NCBI RefSeq assembly: GCF_003331145.1
Contig: NZ_QLVE01000001.1
Coordinates: forward strand, 1-64,000
Reading direction: 5' to 3'
Length of the DNA: 64,000 bases
From: Exiguobacterium sp. TNDT2
Lineage (GTDB): Bacteria; Bacillota; Bacilli; Exiguobacteriales; Exiguobacteriaceae
Below are positions 8,538 through 16,239 of this stretch, piece after piece. Positions within the stretch are counted from its first letter, which is position 1. Every line of letters begins with the position of its first letter. The notes beneath the pieces are model-generated. The model made no database searches. It worked only from the letters and a program-made list of their open reading frames with translations, and was not told where the DNA came from. The translations under genes and the position numbers were made by a program.

Positions 8538-9071
8538 ATGCGGGCATTGATCGTTATCGATTACACGTATGATTTTATCGCAGATTCGGGTCGTTTGACT
8601 TGTGGAAAATCAGGGCAAGACATAGAAGACCGAATCGTCGAATTGATTGAGGAGTTCGCGGACGAGGATTACGTTGTCGTGGCGAACGACGTCCACGACG
8701 CCGGCGATACGTATCACCCGGAGACGACGCTCTTCCCGCCCCATAATGTTCGCGGTACAGAAGGCCGAGAGTTATACGGTGCCGTTAAAACCGCAGCAAG
8801 CCGGGCCGATCATTGGATCGATAAGACACGGTATAGCGCCTTTGCCGGCACAGACCTCGATTTGCGCTTGCGCGAACGGGCCATCACAGAGATTCATCTC
8901 GTCGGTGTCTGCACAGACATTTGCGTGCTTCATACCGCTGTCGACGCATACAACCTCGGCTATACAATCGTCGTCCATGCCGACGCCGTGCAAAGCTTAA
9001 ACCCAGTCGGGCACGCTTGGGCGCTCGAACATTTTGTCACGACCCTCGGAGCAACTGTGACCGGGAAGTGA
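8538..9071 (+). CDS. pncA: Nicotinamidase (isochorismatase-fold amidohydrolase)
   Basis: 177 aa, very close in pattern to Bacillus PncA. The catalytic triad is Asp8 ('VIDYTYDF'), Lys96 ('DKTRYSAFAGT') and Cys129 ('GVCTDICVLHT'); the metal site is 'DVHDAGDTYHPE'. It hydrolyses nicotinamide to nicotinate. The start ATG follows GAGGAG. It lies 22 bp upstream of pncB, so the salvage pathway forms one operon. Confidence 0.95.
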   Translation: MRALIVIDYTYDFIADSGRLTCGKSGQDIEDRIVELIEEFADEDYVVVANDVHDAGDTYHPETTLFPPHNVRGTEGRELYGAVKTAASRADHWIDKTRYSAFAGTDLDLRLRERAITEIHLVGVCTDICVLHTAVDAYNLGYTIVVHADAVQSLNPVGHAWALEHFVTTLGATVTGK

Positions 9072-9093
9072 CGTAAAACAGAAAGGAACGATT

Positions 9094-10539
9094 ATGTTAC
9101 ATCGCAATCTAGCACTTCACACAGACCTATACCTCCCACGTTGGATGTATATCTATTGGAAACAAGGCCGCCACAACGAAAAAGTCGTGTTTGACCTGTA
9201 TTATCGCTCAAACCCGTTCAGCGGAGGGTACGTCGTCTTCGCCGGCCTGCAAAACATCGTCCACTACTTAGAGAACGTCTCGTTCACGGAAGAAGACATC
9301 CTTTATTTAAAACAGCAACTCGACTTCGAAGACGAGTTCGCAGATGTGCTCCGCAACTTCAAGTTCACCGGCTCGCTCTATAGCGTCCGTGAAGGGGAAG
9401 TCATCTTCCCGAACGAACATGTCATCCGCATCGAATCAACAATTTTTGAGGCAAAACTGTTCCAGACGGCACTCCTTAACATCGCCAACCACGAGTCACT
9501 CATCGCGACGAAATACGCGCGCATCCGTCAAGCCGCGCCGAACGAGACGCTACTTGAAGGCGGGGCTCGCCGCGCCCAAGGCGTCGATGCTGCGTACTAC
9601 GGAACACGGGCCGCCTACATCGCCGGTTTCGACGTGACGAGTTTAGTATCGGCCGGACGCGATTTTGATGTTCCGACCGGCGGAACGATGGAGCACGCCG
9701 ATATCCAGTTCCACGATGAGGAAATCGAGGCGTTCCGCTCGTTCGCTGAGATGTACCCAGACAACACGAGTCTGTTGATCGACACGTATGACACGCTGAA
9801 GTCGGGTCTTCCGAACGCAATCACAGTCGCCAAGGAACTCGAGGCGAAAGGCCATCGTTTGAAGTCGGTCCGGCTCGACTCGGGTGACTTGGCCTACTTG
9901 TCGAAACGGGCCCGAAAAGCGTTGAACGCGGCCGGACTCGATTACGTCAAAATTGTCGTCTCGGGCGACCTCGATGAGTACGTCATTCAAGACTTGCGCA
10001 TGCAAGGGGCTGAGGCCGACACGTTCCTCGTCGGGACACGCGGCATCACAGCATACGAACAACCCGCACTCGGCATGGTGTATAAACTCGTCGCCCGTGA
10101 AGGTGCTGACGGGAAGTTGAAGCCAGTCATCAAAGTATCGTCTTCGAAAGTAAAGACGACGACGCCGCATAAAAAGGAACTGTATCGAATTATCGACAAC
10201 CAGACTGGCAAATTTAAAGGTGACTATATCGCTCTTGCTGATGAACCGGTCGAGACGTATAGTGAAATCGACTTAATTGACGTGCGCGATCCGGCGTTCC
10301 GCATCAAGACACGTAATTTTAGTGTCAAACGCTTGCTTGTGCCAATCTTCCAAGATGGTAAGCGCGTGTATGAGCTACCGAACGCCAAAGAAATCCGCAC
10401 GTATCACCACGAGCAGATGAACGGTCTGTGGGAAGAGTACAAACGCCTCCGCTTGCCGGAAGTATACTCTGTCACGTTCAGTCAACCGCTTTGGGACTTG
10501 AAACTCGAGATGATTCGTCAAACACGGATTCCAAAATAA
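9094..10539 (+). CDS. pncB: Nicotinate phosphoribosyltransferase
   Basis: 481 aa. Converts nicotinate and PRPP to nicotinate mononucleotide, the next step after PncA. Family features include the early 'LALHTDLYLPRWMYIY', the mid-protein 'VRLDSGDLAYLSKRAR' and the C-terminal 'VSSSKVKTTTPHKKELYR'. The region that usually reads G-T-x-A-H-S reads 'GGTMEHADIQFHD': the His is kept but the neighbouring Ala and Ser are not. Confidence 0.92.
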   Translation: MLHRNLALHTDLYLPRWMYIYWKQGRHNEKVVFDLYYRSNPFSGGYVVFAGLQNIVHYLENVSFTEEDILYLKQQLDFEDEFADVLRNFKFTGSLYSVREGEVIFPNEHVIRIESTIFEAKLFQTALLNIANHESLIATKYARIRQAAPNETLLEGGARRAQGVDAAYYGTRAAYIAGFDVTSLVSAGRDFDVPTGGTMEHADIQFHDEEIEAFRSFAEMYPDNTSLLIDTYDTLKSGLPNAITVAKELEAKGHRLKSVRLDSGDLAYLSKRARKALNAAGLDYVKIVVSGDLDEYVIQDLRMQGAEADTFLVGTRGITAYEQPALGMVYKLVAREGADGKLKPVIKVSSSKVKTTTPHKKELYRIIDNQTGKFKGDYIALADEPVETYSEIDLIDVRDPAFRIKTRNFSVKRLLVPIFQDGKRVYELPNAKEIRTYHHEQMNGLWEEYKRLRLPEVYSVTFSQPLWDLKLEMIRQTRIPK

Positions 10540-10540
10540 G

Positions 10541-10576
10541 ACGAGAGGCTACGGATTTTTTCGTAGCCTCTCGTTT
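10541..10576. terminator. Hairpin terminator between convergent pncB and a membrane protein gene
   Basis: A perfect 13-bp stem ACGAGAGGCTACG/CGTAGCCTCTCGT (10541-10553 with 10562-10574) lies between the two convergent stop codons. The T-tracts on either side are short, so strength is uncertain. Confidence 0.7.
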
Positions 10577-10877
10577 ATGTCGTCGTTATCTCATTCGCAT
10601 GGATCTTATCTTCTTTTCTCCGAAAGTAAAGGGCGATCGAAAGAGAAATCAAAATTAAGATGAAGTACACGGTCCGTTGCCAAAACGTCGCTTCCGTATC
10701 CCCTCGGAACAACGCGATGATATAGTCACTCCCGCTCACGAAGAACAACCCCGCGAGCAAGAGGAAGATTCGATATCCGGCCCGACTCCGCTCCTGCTTT
10801 ACTTTGAAGAAAAGGACACCATAGTAACCGATTGCTAGAATCGCGATATACCCGATTATGCCAACAATCCAACTCAT
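10575..10877 (-). CDS. Small membrane protein of unknown function
   Basis: 100 aa with three predicted membrane segments (about residues 4-25, 37-55 and 67-84) and a charged C-terminus. I do not recognise the family. The start ATG has AAGGAGG upstream, so it is very likely real. It is convergent with pncB and divergent from the YwpF-like gene. Confidence 0.7.
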   Translation of the reverse strand: MSWIVGIIGYIAILAIGYYGVLFFKVKQERSRAGYRIFLLLAGLFFVSGSDYIIALFRGDTEATFWQRTVYFILILISLSIALYFRRKEDKIHANEITTT

Positions 10878-10990
10878 CTCGATGCCTCCTTGTCCTCTAT
10901 TTTTTACGTCGCTTCCCCGCTATCGTAACACAATCTTTGAATCCGACTATGTTAAGATAAACTAAAGAAAATGTGGAAGGGGTCGATAAG

Positions 10991-11464
10991 ATGAAAACGT
11001 TCCGCCTTGTCCAAGTTCGCCTCGTCCAAGACGAGTACGGCAACGAGTTGAACCTCCCCGTCGAATTGCTCGATGGGTTGATCATCTCAAAAGAACATGA
11101 CAACGAATGGCTCCTCGAGATGCTCGTGCCAACTGAATTTGCTGTCACGCTTCATCATTACTTGAACAAACGAATCTTGCTACTCGCCGAAGCCGTCATT
11201 ACATCTCCATCGAACCGCCCGGCCGCCCTCGCATTGACGTTCACAAGTGAGCGATCTTTAAGCGACCATCACACGTTCGTCGCCGAAGGGATCATGTTGT
11301 TGCCAAAACAAGACCCAACGAAGCAAGTGCTCGATTCACTGATTGCCGAAGGTGTCGCCAACGCTGAACTCAAACCGTCCTTTTTTGAAAGACAAGTCGA
11401 GCAACAGCAATCGTTCAGTCGCTCCGCCTTTACCCAGCTCGTCAAGACAGGATCGTTCGAATAA
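10991..11464 (+). CDS. YwpF-like protein
   Basis: 157 aa. The N-terminus 'MKTFRLVQVRLVQDEYGNELNLPVELLDGLIISKEHDNEWLLE' resembles the Bacillus YwpF family (MKTFKLVSL...). No membrane segment or catalytic motif is visible; function is unknown. The start is the ATG after AAGGGG; the longer frame beginning at 10973 adds six residues without support. The gene ends in its own terminator. Confidence 0.7.
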   Translation: MKTFRLVQVRLVQDEYGNELNLPVELLDGLIISKEHDNEWLLEMLVPTEFAVTLHHYLNKRILLLAEAVITSPSNRPAALALTFTSERSLSDHHTFVAEGIMLLPKQDPTKQVLDSLIAEGVANAELKPSFFERQVEQQQSFSRSAFTQLVKTGSFE

Positions 11465-11484
11465 GTCGAACGGTCTTGTTTTTC
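11451..11484 (+). terminator. Terminator overlapping the end of the YwpF-like gene
   Basis: A 10-bp stem GATCGTTCGA/TCGAACGGTC (11451-11460 with 11466-11475, one G-U) contains the stop codon in its loop and is followed by a T-rich tract. Confidence 0.82.
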
Positions 11485-11511
11485 TTTCCCCGTTTTTATA
11501 AAACTCCCAAC

Positions 11512-11539
11512 CAAAAAAGGCGAAGAATTTTCTTCGCCT
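11512..11539 (-). terminator. Terminator after the DUF456 gene
   Basis: 9-bp stem AGGCGAAGA/TCTTCGCCT (11518-11526 with 11531-11539), then six Ts on the minus strand. Confidence 0.82.
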
Positions 11540-12015
11540 CAAATGTAGATGAAAAATAAGATGACCATCATCGTCATTCCGATGATTTTGAGCATCGTAC
11601 TGCCAAGGAAAGCGAGTACCGTACCGACACCGATGCTCCACGCCTCGCGCGTCGACTTACCAAGTGTGAGCTCGGCTAAAAACGCGAAGATGAACGGGAA
11701 GATGAGCACCCCGACGAGCGGAAAGATGAATGGACCGGCAATCAATCCGATCGTCGCCCCCCATTTCGCTCGCTCAGAACCACCTCGTTTATCGACCGTC
11801 GCCCGAGTGACGATGTAGTCGACCGCGAACAGGAAGATCAAGAACAAAATCTGCCAAAGCCAAAACGTCCAGGTGAGCGGTTCAAACGAGAATCCGAATC
11901 CGTAAATCATATAACCGATGAATAAGAACAGCACGCTCGGGATGACCGGATAAATCAAACCCGCGAACGCGACAACAAATGATGCGATGATGAAAATCCA
12001 GAGCAATGTCGTCAT
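11539..12015 (-). CDS. DUF456 family membrane protein
   Basis: 158 aa with about five membrane segments. It shows the DUF456 pattern: an early 'GLIYPVIPSVLFLFIGYMIYG' (Gly/Pro-rich first segment) and 'ERAKWGATIGLIAGPFIFPLVGVLIFPFIFAFLAEL'. Function is unknown. The ATG follows GTGAGGAG. It lies 10 bp downstream of the histidine phosphatase gene, so the two form an operon. Confidence 0.82.
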   Translation of the reverse strand: MTTLLWIFIIASFVVAFAGLIYPVIPSVLFLFIGYMIYGFGFSFEPLTWTFWLWQILFLIFLFAVDYIVTRATVDKRGGSERAKWGATIGLIAGPFIFPLVGVLIFPFIFAFLAELTLGKSTREAWSIGVGTVLAFLGSTMLKIIGMTMMVILFFIYI

Positions 12016-12025
12016 GAGCTTCTCC

Positions 12026-12625
12026 TCACTTTGCGGCGATCACATTCGTAATATGGTCGGCGATATTGACCGCCTTGACCACGAACTGACCGTCCTCATA
12101 TTCGATATAGTTCGAGCAGGCGTTGCGCATGGCGTGACGGAACGTATACGTGTCGTCGATTGCCGACAGGGCGGCTTTAATCGCATGGGAATGACAGACG
12201 ATAATGACACGCTTTCCAGCATGTGTTTCGACGATGTCTTCCATGCCGCTTAGGACTCGGGCACGCATGTCGTCTTCCGACTCAAGACCGGGTACGCGGT
12301 TCTGGTCGTCGGCTTGAATCGCTTCGTAAATATCAACTACCGGTTTACCGGACGCATGACCGAACTCACGCTCGATGAACCGCTCGTCTTGAATGATGGC
12401 GTCCGGGTCGATGCCGCACGCCTCGGCGATGTAGCGGGCCGTATCCATCGCTCGCGAAAGCGGGCTTGCGACGATCACGTCCCACGACTCTTGGCTTAAA
12501 AAAGCTGCACTCTCTTCGGCCTGCCGATGACCGAGTGCGTTGAGCGGGATATCTTCCCGTCCCTGAATGATTTCTTGAAAGTTCCAATCGGTCTGACCAT
12601 GTCGGACCAAGCAAAGTTCTGTCAC
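12026..12625 (-). CDS. Histidine phosphatase family protein (phosphoglycerate mutase-like)
   Basis: 199 aa. The phosphohistidine motif is 'LVRHGQTDWN', followed by 'GREDIPLNALGHRQAE', the arginine in 'ASPLSRAMDTA', an acidic 'EREFG' and the second histidine in 'IIVCHSHAIK'. These cover all catalytic positions of the branch. The substrate cannot be read from the sequence; phosphate ester hydrolysis is more likely than true glycolytic mutase activity. I start at GTG 12625, eight nt after AAGGAG, rather than GTG 12634, which sits on the ribosome site. Confidence 0.87.
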   Translation of the reverse strand: MTELCLVRHGQTDWNFQEIIQGREDIPLNALGHRQAEESAAFLSQESWDVIVASPLSRAMDTARYIAEACGIDPDAIIQDERFIEREFGHASGKPVVDIYEAIQADDQNRVPGLESEDDMRARVLSGMEDIVETHAGKRVIIVCHSHAIKAALSAIDDTYTFRHAMRNACSNYIEYEDGQFVVKAVNIADHITNVIAAK

Positions 12626-12691
12626 GCGAGTCACTCCTTTTTGATTCCTAAATCCTTCCCCATCGTACCATCTTTGAAAAAAAGCGCAATG

Positions 12692-13627
12692 TCACGTCAT
12701 GGCATCATCGATGAAACGATCGATGCGGGCCATCAGTTGCGTTTCTTTGACCGGGTTATCGGATTGGAAGAAACTCGCTAGCGAATGGGTACCGTTTGGG
12801 AAAGAGATCAATTGCACGTTCGCTCCGACCTCGCTCGCATGCTCCACGAAATGGAGCGCTTGTCCGAACGGAACGATCGGGTCTTTCTTCCCGTGCAATA
12901 GGAGAATCGGCGGAGCATCGTCGTACAGATGCGTGACCGGCGAACATTTCACCATCAGCTCGCGCCACGCCTCACGACTCCCTTCATAAAATTTCAAATG
13001 GGCAAGCCACGTCTGGATGAACTTGAACAATAAGAAGTTTGTCGGCGGATAGAGGGCGATGACACCTTTCACCGGCGGCACGTCATCTCCAAGTTCACCG
13101 GTGAACTGTTTGCTTCGGTCGAGCGCCGTCGCGAGGACAAGGGCCGCACCAGCCGAGTCGCCCCAGACAAGCAGCTTGTTGATGTCGAGATTGAGCAGAC
13201 CGTCATGCTGTTTGAGATAGCAAAGCGCATCGGAGACGTCGACGATGTTATCCGGGAAATAGACCCCGTCTTCAAACAGACGATAGTCAATACTGATGAC
13301 CGCAAACCCCTTGGTAAGGAAGTGGTCGAGCAACGGATGGAACAACGTCACCATGCCGCGATTTCCTCGAACGAACGCCCCACCGTGCGCATAAACTGCA
13401 ATCGGGAAAGGTCCCTCGCCTGAAGGGTAATAGACGTCAAATTGGAGTGGACGGTCGTCGACAATTTTGTACATGTGCGTCCGGCGTTTTCGGGTCGAGG
13501 GGCGCACCGGTAACTCGGGTTCTTGCCAGCGGACGAGTGATCCGTATTGGTTCCAGACGCTTGCCCCGGCTGCCGTTGCCGCCGCAAGCGCCGCACCACC
13601 GACGAACCAAGCGGTCTCCTTTCTCAT
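12692..13627 (-). CDS. Membrane-anchored alpha/beta hydrolase (HSL-like esterase)
   Basis: 311 aa. An N-terminal helix 'AWFVGGAALAAATAAGASVW' probably anchors it outside the membrane. The hydrolase core has the oxyanion motif 'YAHGGAFVRGN', nucleophile elbow 'WGDSAGAALVLA', acid 'LLLHGKKDPIVPF' and histidine 'FPNGTHSLASFF'. This is the BD-FAE/HSL carboxylesterase type; the substrate is unknown. The start ATG at 13627 has GAGGAG at 9 nt. A second membrane-anchored esterase of similar plan lies at 56754-57743. Confidence 0.82.
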   Translation of the reverse strand: MRKETAWFVGGAALAAATAAGASVWNQYGSLVRWQEPELPVRPSTRKRRTHMYKIVDDRPLQFDVYYPSGEGPFPIAVYAHGGAFVRGNRGMVTLFHPLLDHFLTKGFAVISIDYRLFEDGVYFPDNIVDVSDALCYLKQHDGLLNLDINKLLVWGDSAGAALVLATALDRSKQFTGELGDDVPPVKGVIALYPPTNFLLFKFIQTWLAHLKFYEGSREAWRELMVKCSPVTHLYDDAPPILLLHGKKDPIVPFGQALHFVEHASEVGANVQLISFPNGTHSLASFFQSDNPVKETQLMARIDRFIDDAMT

Positions 13628-13700
13628 ATACATCCACTCCTCGTTCCTTTTTTATATCATATTCCCTTTTTCTCGAAAAACCATCCATCTGAAGTCGGAC

Positions 13701-13729
13701 TTGACGTGTCCACATTCCCGACCTATAAT
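13701..13729 (+). promoter_or_regulatory. SigmaA promoter of the zinc-binding lipoprotein gene
   Basis: TTGACG (13701-13706) and TATAAT (13724-13729) with an exact 17-bp spacer; a very good housekeeping promoter. Confidence 0.85.
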
Positions 13730-13743
13730 ATTAATCGCAGTCT

Positions 13744-13766
13744 CAGAACGTAACGGTTACGATTTA
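13744..13766. promoter_or_regulatory. Zur-box-like operator
   Basis: The palindrome CGTAAC-G-GTTACG (13749-13761), flanked by AA on the left and ATTTAA on the right, fits the Bacillus Zur consensus (AATCGTAATNATTACGATT) well. It starts about 15 bp downstream of the -10 box, in the transcribed region, a position that would block transcription when zinc is plentiful. Confidence 0.78.
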
Positions 13767-13798
13767 AAGGTTGATATAGAGAGGACAGGTGGAGAGTT

Positions 13799-14812
13799 AT
13801 GAATAAAAAGTTGTTGAGTGTCGCCGCTACCGGCACACTCTTATTAGGTGGATGCGCCGGTAACGAAGAAAGCGCTACGACAGAGGAGACGAACGACCAG
13901 TTGACCGTGTATGCGTCAACGTTCGCTTTGAAGTCATTCGCCGAGGAAATCGGCGGGGACCGCGTCCGCGTCGAGATGGTCATCCCGCCCGGTGCCGACC
14001 CGCACACGTATGAGCCGACCTCAAAGCAAATGACTGACATCGCTGAAGCGGACTTGTTCTTGACGGTCGGCCATGACCTCGAGCCATACGTGGAGTCGAT
14101 GGAGAAGAGCTTGGCCAATGAGAACGTCACGTTCGTAAAGACGGCCGAAGACATTACCCTTTTATCGGATGAAGACACAGTCCATGTTCATGGCGAAGAT
14201 GAACATGGGCACGAAGAGGACGAGCACGGTCATGAAGAAGATGAGCATACCGAAGAAGAAGCCGGTCACAGTGAAGAGGACGGCCATAACCACGGCCAGT
14301 ACGATCCTCACGTTTGGCTCGATCCGATGAATGCCGTCTCAATGGCCGAAGCGGTAGAAGCAGCCTTCAGTGAACAGGCCCCTGACTATAAAGACGAGTT
14401 CGCGGATCGCTTGAGCGCATTCAAAGAAGAAGCCGACACACTCGACGCCGAGCTCCAAGCGGCAGTCGAAGGCGGTTCGAAGTCAGAGCTACTCGTGACG
14501 CACGCCGCTTACGGTTACTTGGCTGAGCGTTACGGATTTGACCAACTCCCGATCACAGGTCTCACGCCTTCAGAAGAACCATCGCAACAAGCGTTGAAGC
14601 GCGTCATCGAAGAAGCGCAATTACACGACTTGAAATACATCGCCTTCGAGGATACGGTGACACCAAAAGTCGCGCAAGTCGTTCAAAACGAGATTGGCGC
14701 GGAGACGGTGACGATCTATAACTTAGAATCGGTCACGAAAGAACAGATGGACAAGAGCTATTTCGATCTCATGCGCGAGAATGTCAAAGCGCTTGAGACG
14801 GCATTGAAGTAA
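13799..14812 (+). CDS. znuA: Zinc ABC transporter substrate-binding lipoprotein (ZnuA/AdcA-type)
   Basis: 337 aa. Lipoprotein signal with lipobox 'LLLGGC' (Cys19). Mature cluster A-I fold with zinc ligands in 'GADPHTYEPT', 'YDPHVWLDP' and 'VTHAAYGYLAERYG'. A His/Asp/Glu-rich loop between about residues 128 and 165 holds repeated 'HGHEEDE' units, a mark of zinc rather than manganese binders. Permease and ATPase genes are not in the window, so it is an isolated binding protein or works with a transporter encoded elsewhere. The promoter carries a Zur-like box. Confidence 0.93.
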   Translation: MNKKLLSVAATGTLLLGGCAGNEESATTEETNDQLTVYASTFALKSFAEEIGGDRVRVEMVIPPGADPHTYEPTSKQMTDIAEADLFLTVGHDLEPYVESMEKSLANENVTFVKTAEDITLLSDEDTVHVHGEDEHGHEEDEHGHEEDEHTEEEAGHSEEDGHNHGQYDPHVWLDPMNAVSMAEAVEAAFSEQAPDYKDEFADRLSAFKEEADTLDAELQAAVEGGSKSELLVTHAAYGYLAERYGFDQLPITGLTPSEEPSQQALKRVIEEAQLHDLKYIAFEDTVTPKVAQVVQNEIGAETVTIYNLESVTKEQMDKSYFDLMRENVKALETALK

Positions 14813-14815
14813 GAT

Positions 14816-14848
14816 AAAAAATCTCGACGCCGCGGCGTCGAGATTTTT
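14816..14848. terminator. Bidirectional terminator
   Basis: A perfect stem centred at 14832/14833 (TCTCGACGCCG/CGGCGTCGAGA) is flanked by AAAAA on the left and TTTTT on the right, so it can serve znuA and the convergent small gene. Confidence 0.9.
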
Positions 14849-14863
14849 GGTTGAATGGCATGA

Positions 14864-15124
14864 TTAGCGGACTTTCTCCTGTAGCAGTCGTTCCACGACC
14901 AAGACGTAGAGTAGAGAGACTAAAACGCCCACAATACCCGGTAGAACAGCCACGATTGGGTCGGCCAAATATGAGGTTGGGATTAGGTAAGTGAATAAGG
15001 ACTTCACACCATAAAGTGCCAGTAGAGCCGTAATGAGAATGACGAGTTTAGTTTTTTTCTTCACATTCCCGAAAAATTGACGTTCTGTTTGATTTCCATT
15101 CGTGATGCCTAACCAAGATAACAT
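14864..15124 (-). CDS. Small membrane protein of unknown function
   Basis: 86 aa. A polar N-terminus ('MLSWLGITNGNQTERQFF') and basic stretch precede two predicted membrane segments (about 27-48 and 55-78). I do not recognise it. ATG 15124 has GGAGG at 8 nt and is preferred to the 15139 start. Confidence 0.65.
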   Translation of the reverse strand: MLSWLGITNGNQTERQFFGNVKKKTKLVILITALLALYGVKSLFTYLIPTSYLADPIVAVLPGIVGVLVSLLYVLVVERLLQEKVR

Positions 15125-15205
15125 TCGGCGAACCTCCATTGCATTATAAATACTTTGCTATTTAATCAGGTCACAGCATCGCTCGACGCTATGTAGTCGG
15201 ACTTT

Positions 15206-15655
15206 TTACATGTCCGGCTGACGATCGATTTGTCGCAATCTAATCCAAATGACGCTTGTGACAAAAAGTACAACTGTCATCATACTTCCCTGTAGCACAT
15301 TCTCCCCCAGTACTTCACGTGAATCAAGACTAAACGTGACGAGCAAGCTTCCTAAAAAGAAAATGATTGCCATGGCACCGATGTGCAACAACGAACGGTT
15401 TGGCAAACGTTCATATAGAAACATCGTGGTAGTCATCACAGTTAAGAAAAGATTGAGGAACAGCAAGATACCCCAAAGGATCGAGACAGGATGGTCGGAA
15501 GGCGTCCCCGTAACAAGGACAAATCCCCAACTCACGATATAAAACAAGAGCGTTATCATATTCAATCGTGCAACGCGTTTTCGGCCGACTCGATATGCAA
15601 ACACGGGACTAACCAGCATATAGAACAAAGCCAAATTAACAAGTAAATTACTCAC
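15206..15655 (-). CDS. Membrane protein of unknown function
   Basis: 149 aa with about five predicted membrane segments and a short basic loop 'YRVGRKRVARLN' after the first. The start is GTG with a weak GGTGGG upstream. No family recognised. Confidence 0.62.
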   Translation of the reverse strand: MSNLLVNLALFYMLVSPVFAYRVGRKRVARLNMITLLFYIVSWGFVLVTGTPSDHPVSILWGILLFLNLFLTVMTTTMFLYERLPNRSLLHIGAMAIIFFLGSLLVTFSLDSREVLGENVLQGSMMTVVLFVTSVIWIRLRQIDRQPDM

Positions 15656-15699
15656 TTATCCCACCGCCATTTTTTCAATATTATACCATTTAGGCGATA

Positions 15700-16158
15700 T
15701 CATTCATAATAAATCAACACGAGCTCATCCCGTTCAATCGCTTCTTCGCAAAATCGTTTCAACAGCGTCCATTTGAGCCAGATGTCATCCAACTCCTCAT
15801 GGTCGACGAACGCCATGTCGGCGACATCCTCTTTCGTGAACGCGTTCATCGCGTCTTTGACGATGTGGAGCAGTTGTGGCGTCAAAATCCCGACGACGAC
15901 CGCCTGTTTCTCGTTGACGATCAACTCCTCCCCGATGACGGCCATCTCCAAGTTATACGTGTCATCCCCATCGATGTACACTTCGATTTGCCCGAGAATT
16001 TTTTGGAATCGTTCAATGTTCGGGAGCATCAGCGTCTCATACGTGTCACGTTGTTGACTGTGCACGTGCAACAACCAATCTAAAATCATTTCCGGGTCTT
16101 GTCCGAACGAGCCCCATACTTCCGGGGAAATGCGTATATAGTGTGTCGTCTCCATCAT
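15700..16158 (-). CDS. Conserved-looking soluble protein of unknown function
   Basis: 152 aa, acidic, no membrane segment. It resembles a small stand-alone alpha/beta protein ('METTHYIRISPEVWGSFGQDPEMILDWLLHV', 'KEDVADMAFVDHEELDDIWLKWTLLKRFCEEA'). I cannot assign a family; a distant link to the YfbM/DUF1877 group is possible but unproven. Two adjacent ATGs follow GGGGGGCG; either could be used. Confidence 0.65.
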   Translation of the reverse strand: MMETTHYIRISPEVWGSFGQDPEMILDWLLHVHSQQRDTYETLMLPNIERFQKILGQIEVYIDGDDTYNLEMAVIGEELIVNEKQAVVVGILTPQLLHIVKDAMNAFTKEDVADMAFVDHEELDDIWLKWTLLKRFCEEAIERDELVLIYYE

Positions 16159-16198
16159 TGAACGCCCCCCTTTCCTTCAGTTTACCCATCTTTTAGGC

Positions 16199-16234
16199 GC
16201 AAAAAAACCGTCTACGTGGTTTCGTAGACGGTTT
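16199..16234 (-). terminator. Terminator after the alanine symporter gene
   Basis: 12-bp stem AAACCGTCTACG/CGTAGACGGTTT (16205-16216 with 16223-16234) followed by a T-run on the minus strand. Confidence 0.9.
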
Positions 16235-16239
16235 GTCGT

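Noticed and set aside
14190-14300. Tandem-like repeats resembling a short repeat array
   Set aside because: They are in-frame codons for the His/Glu-rich zinc-binding loop of the ZnuA-like protein, not a CRISPR or DNA repeat.
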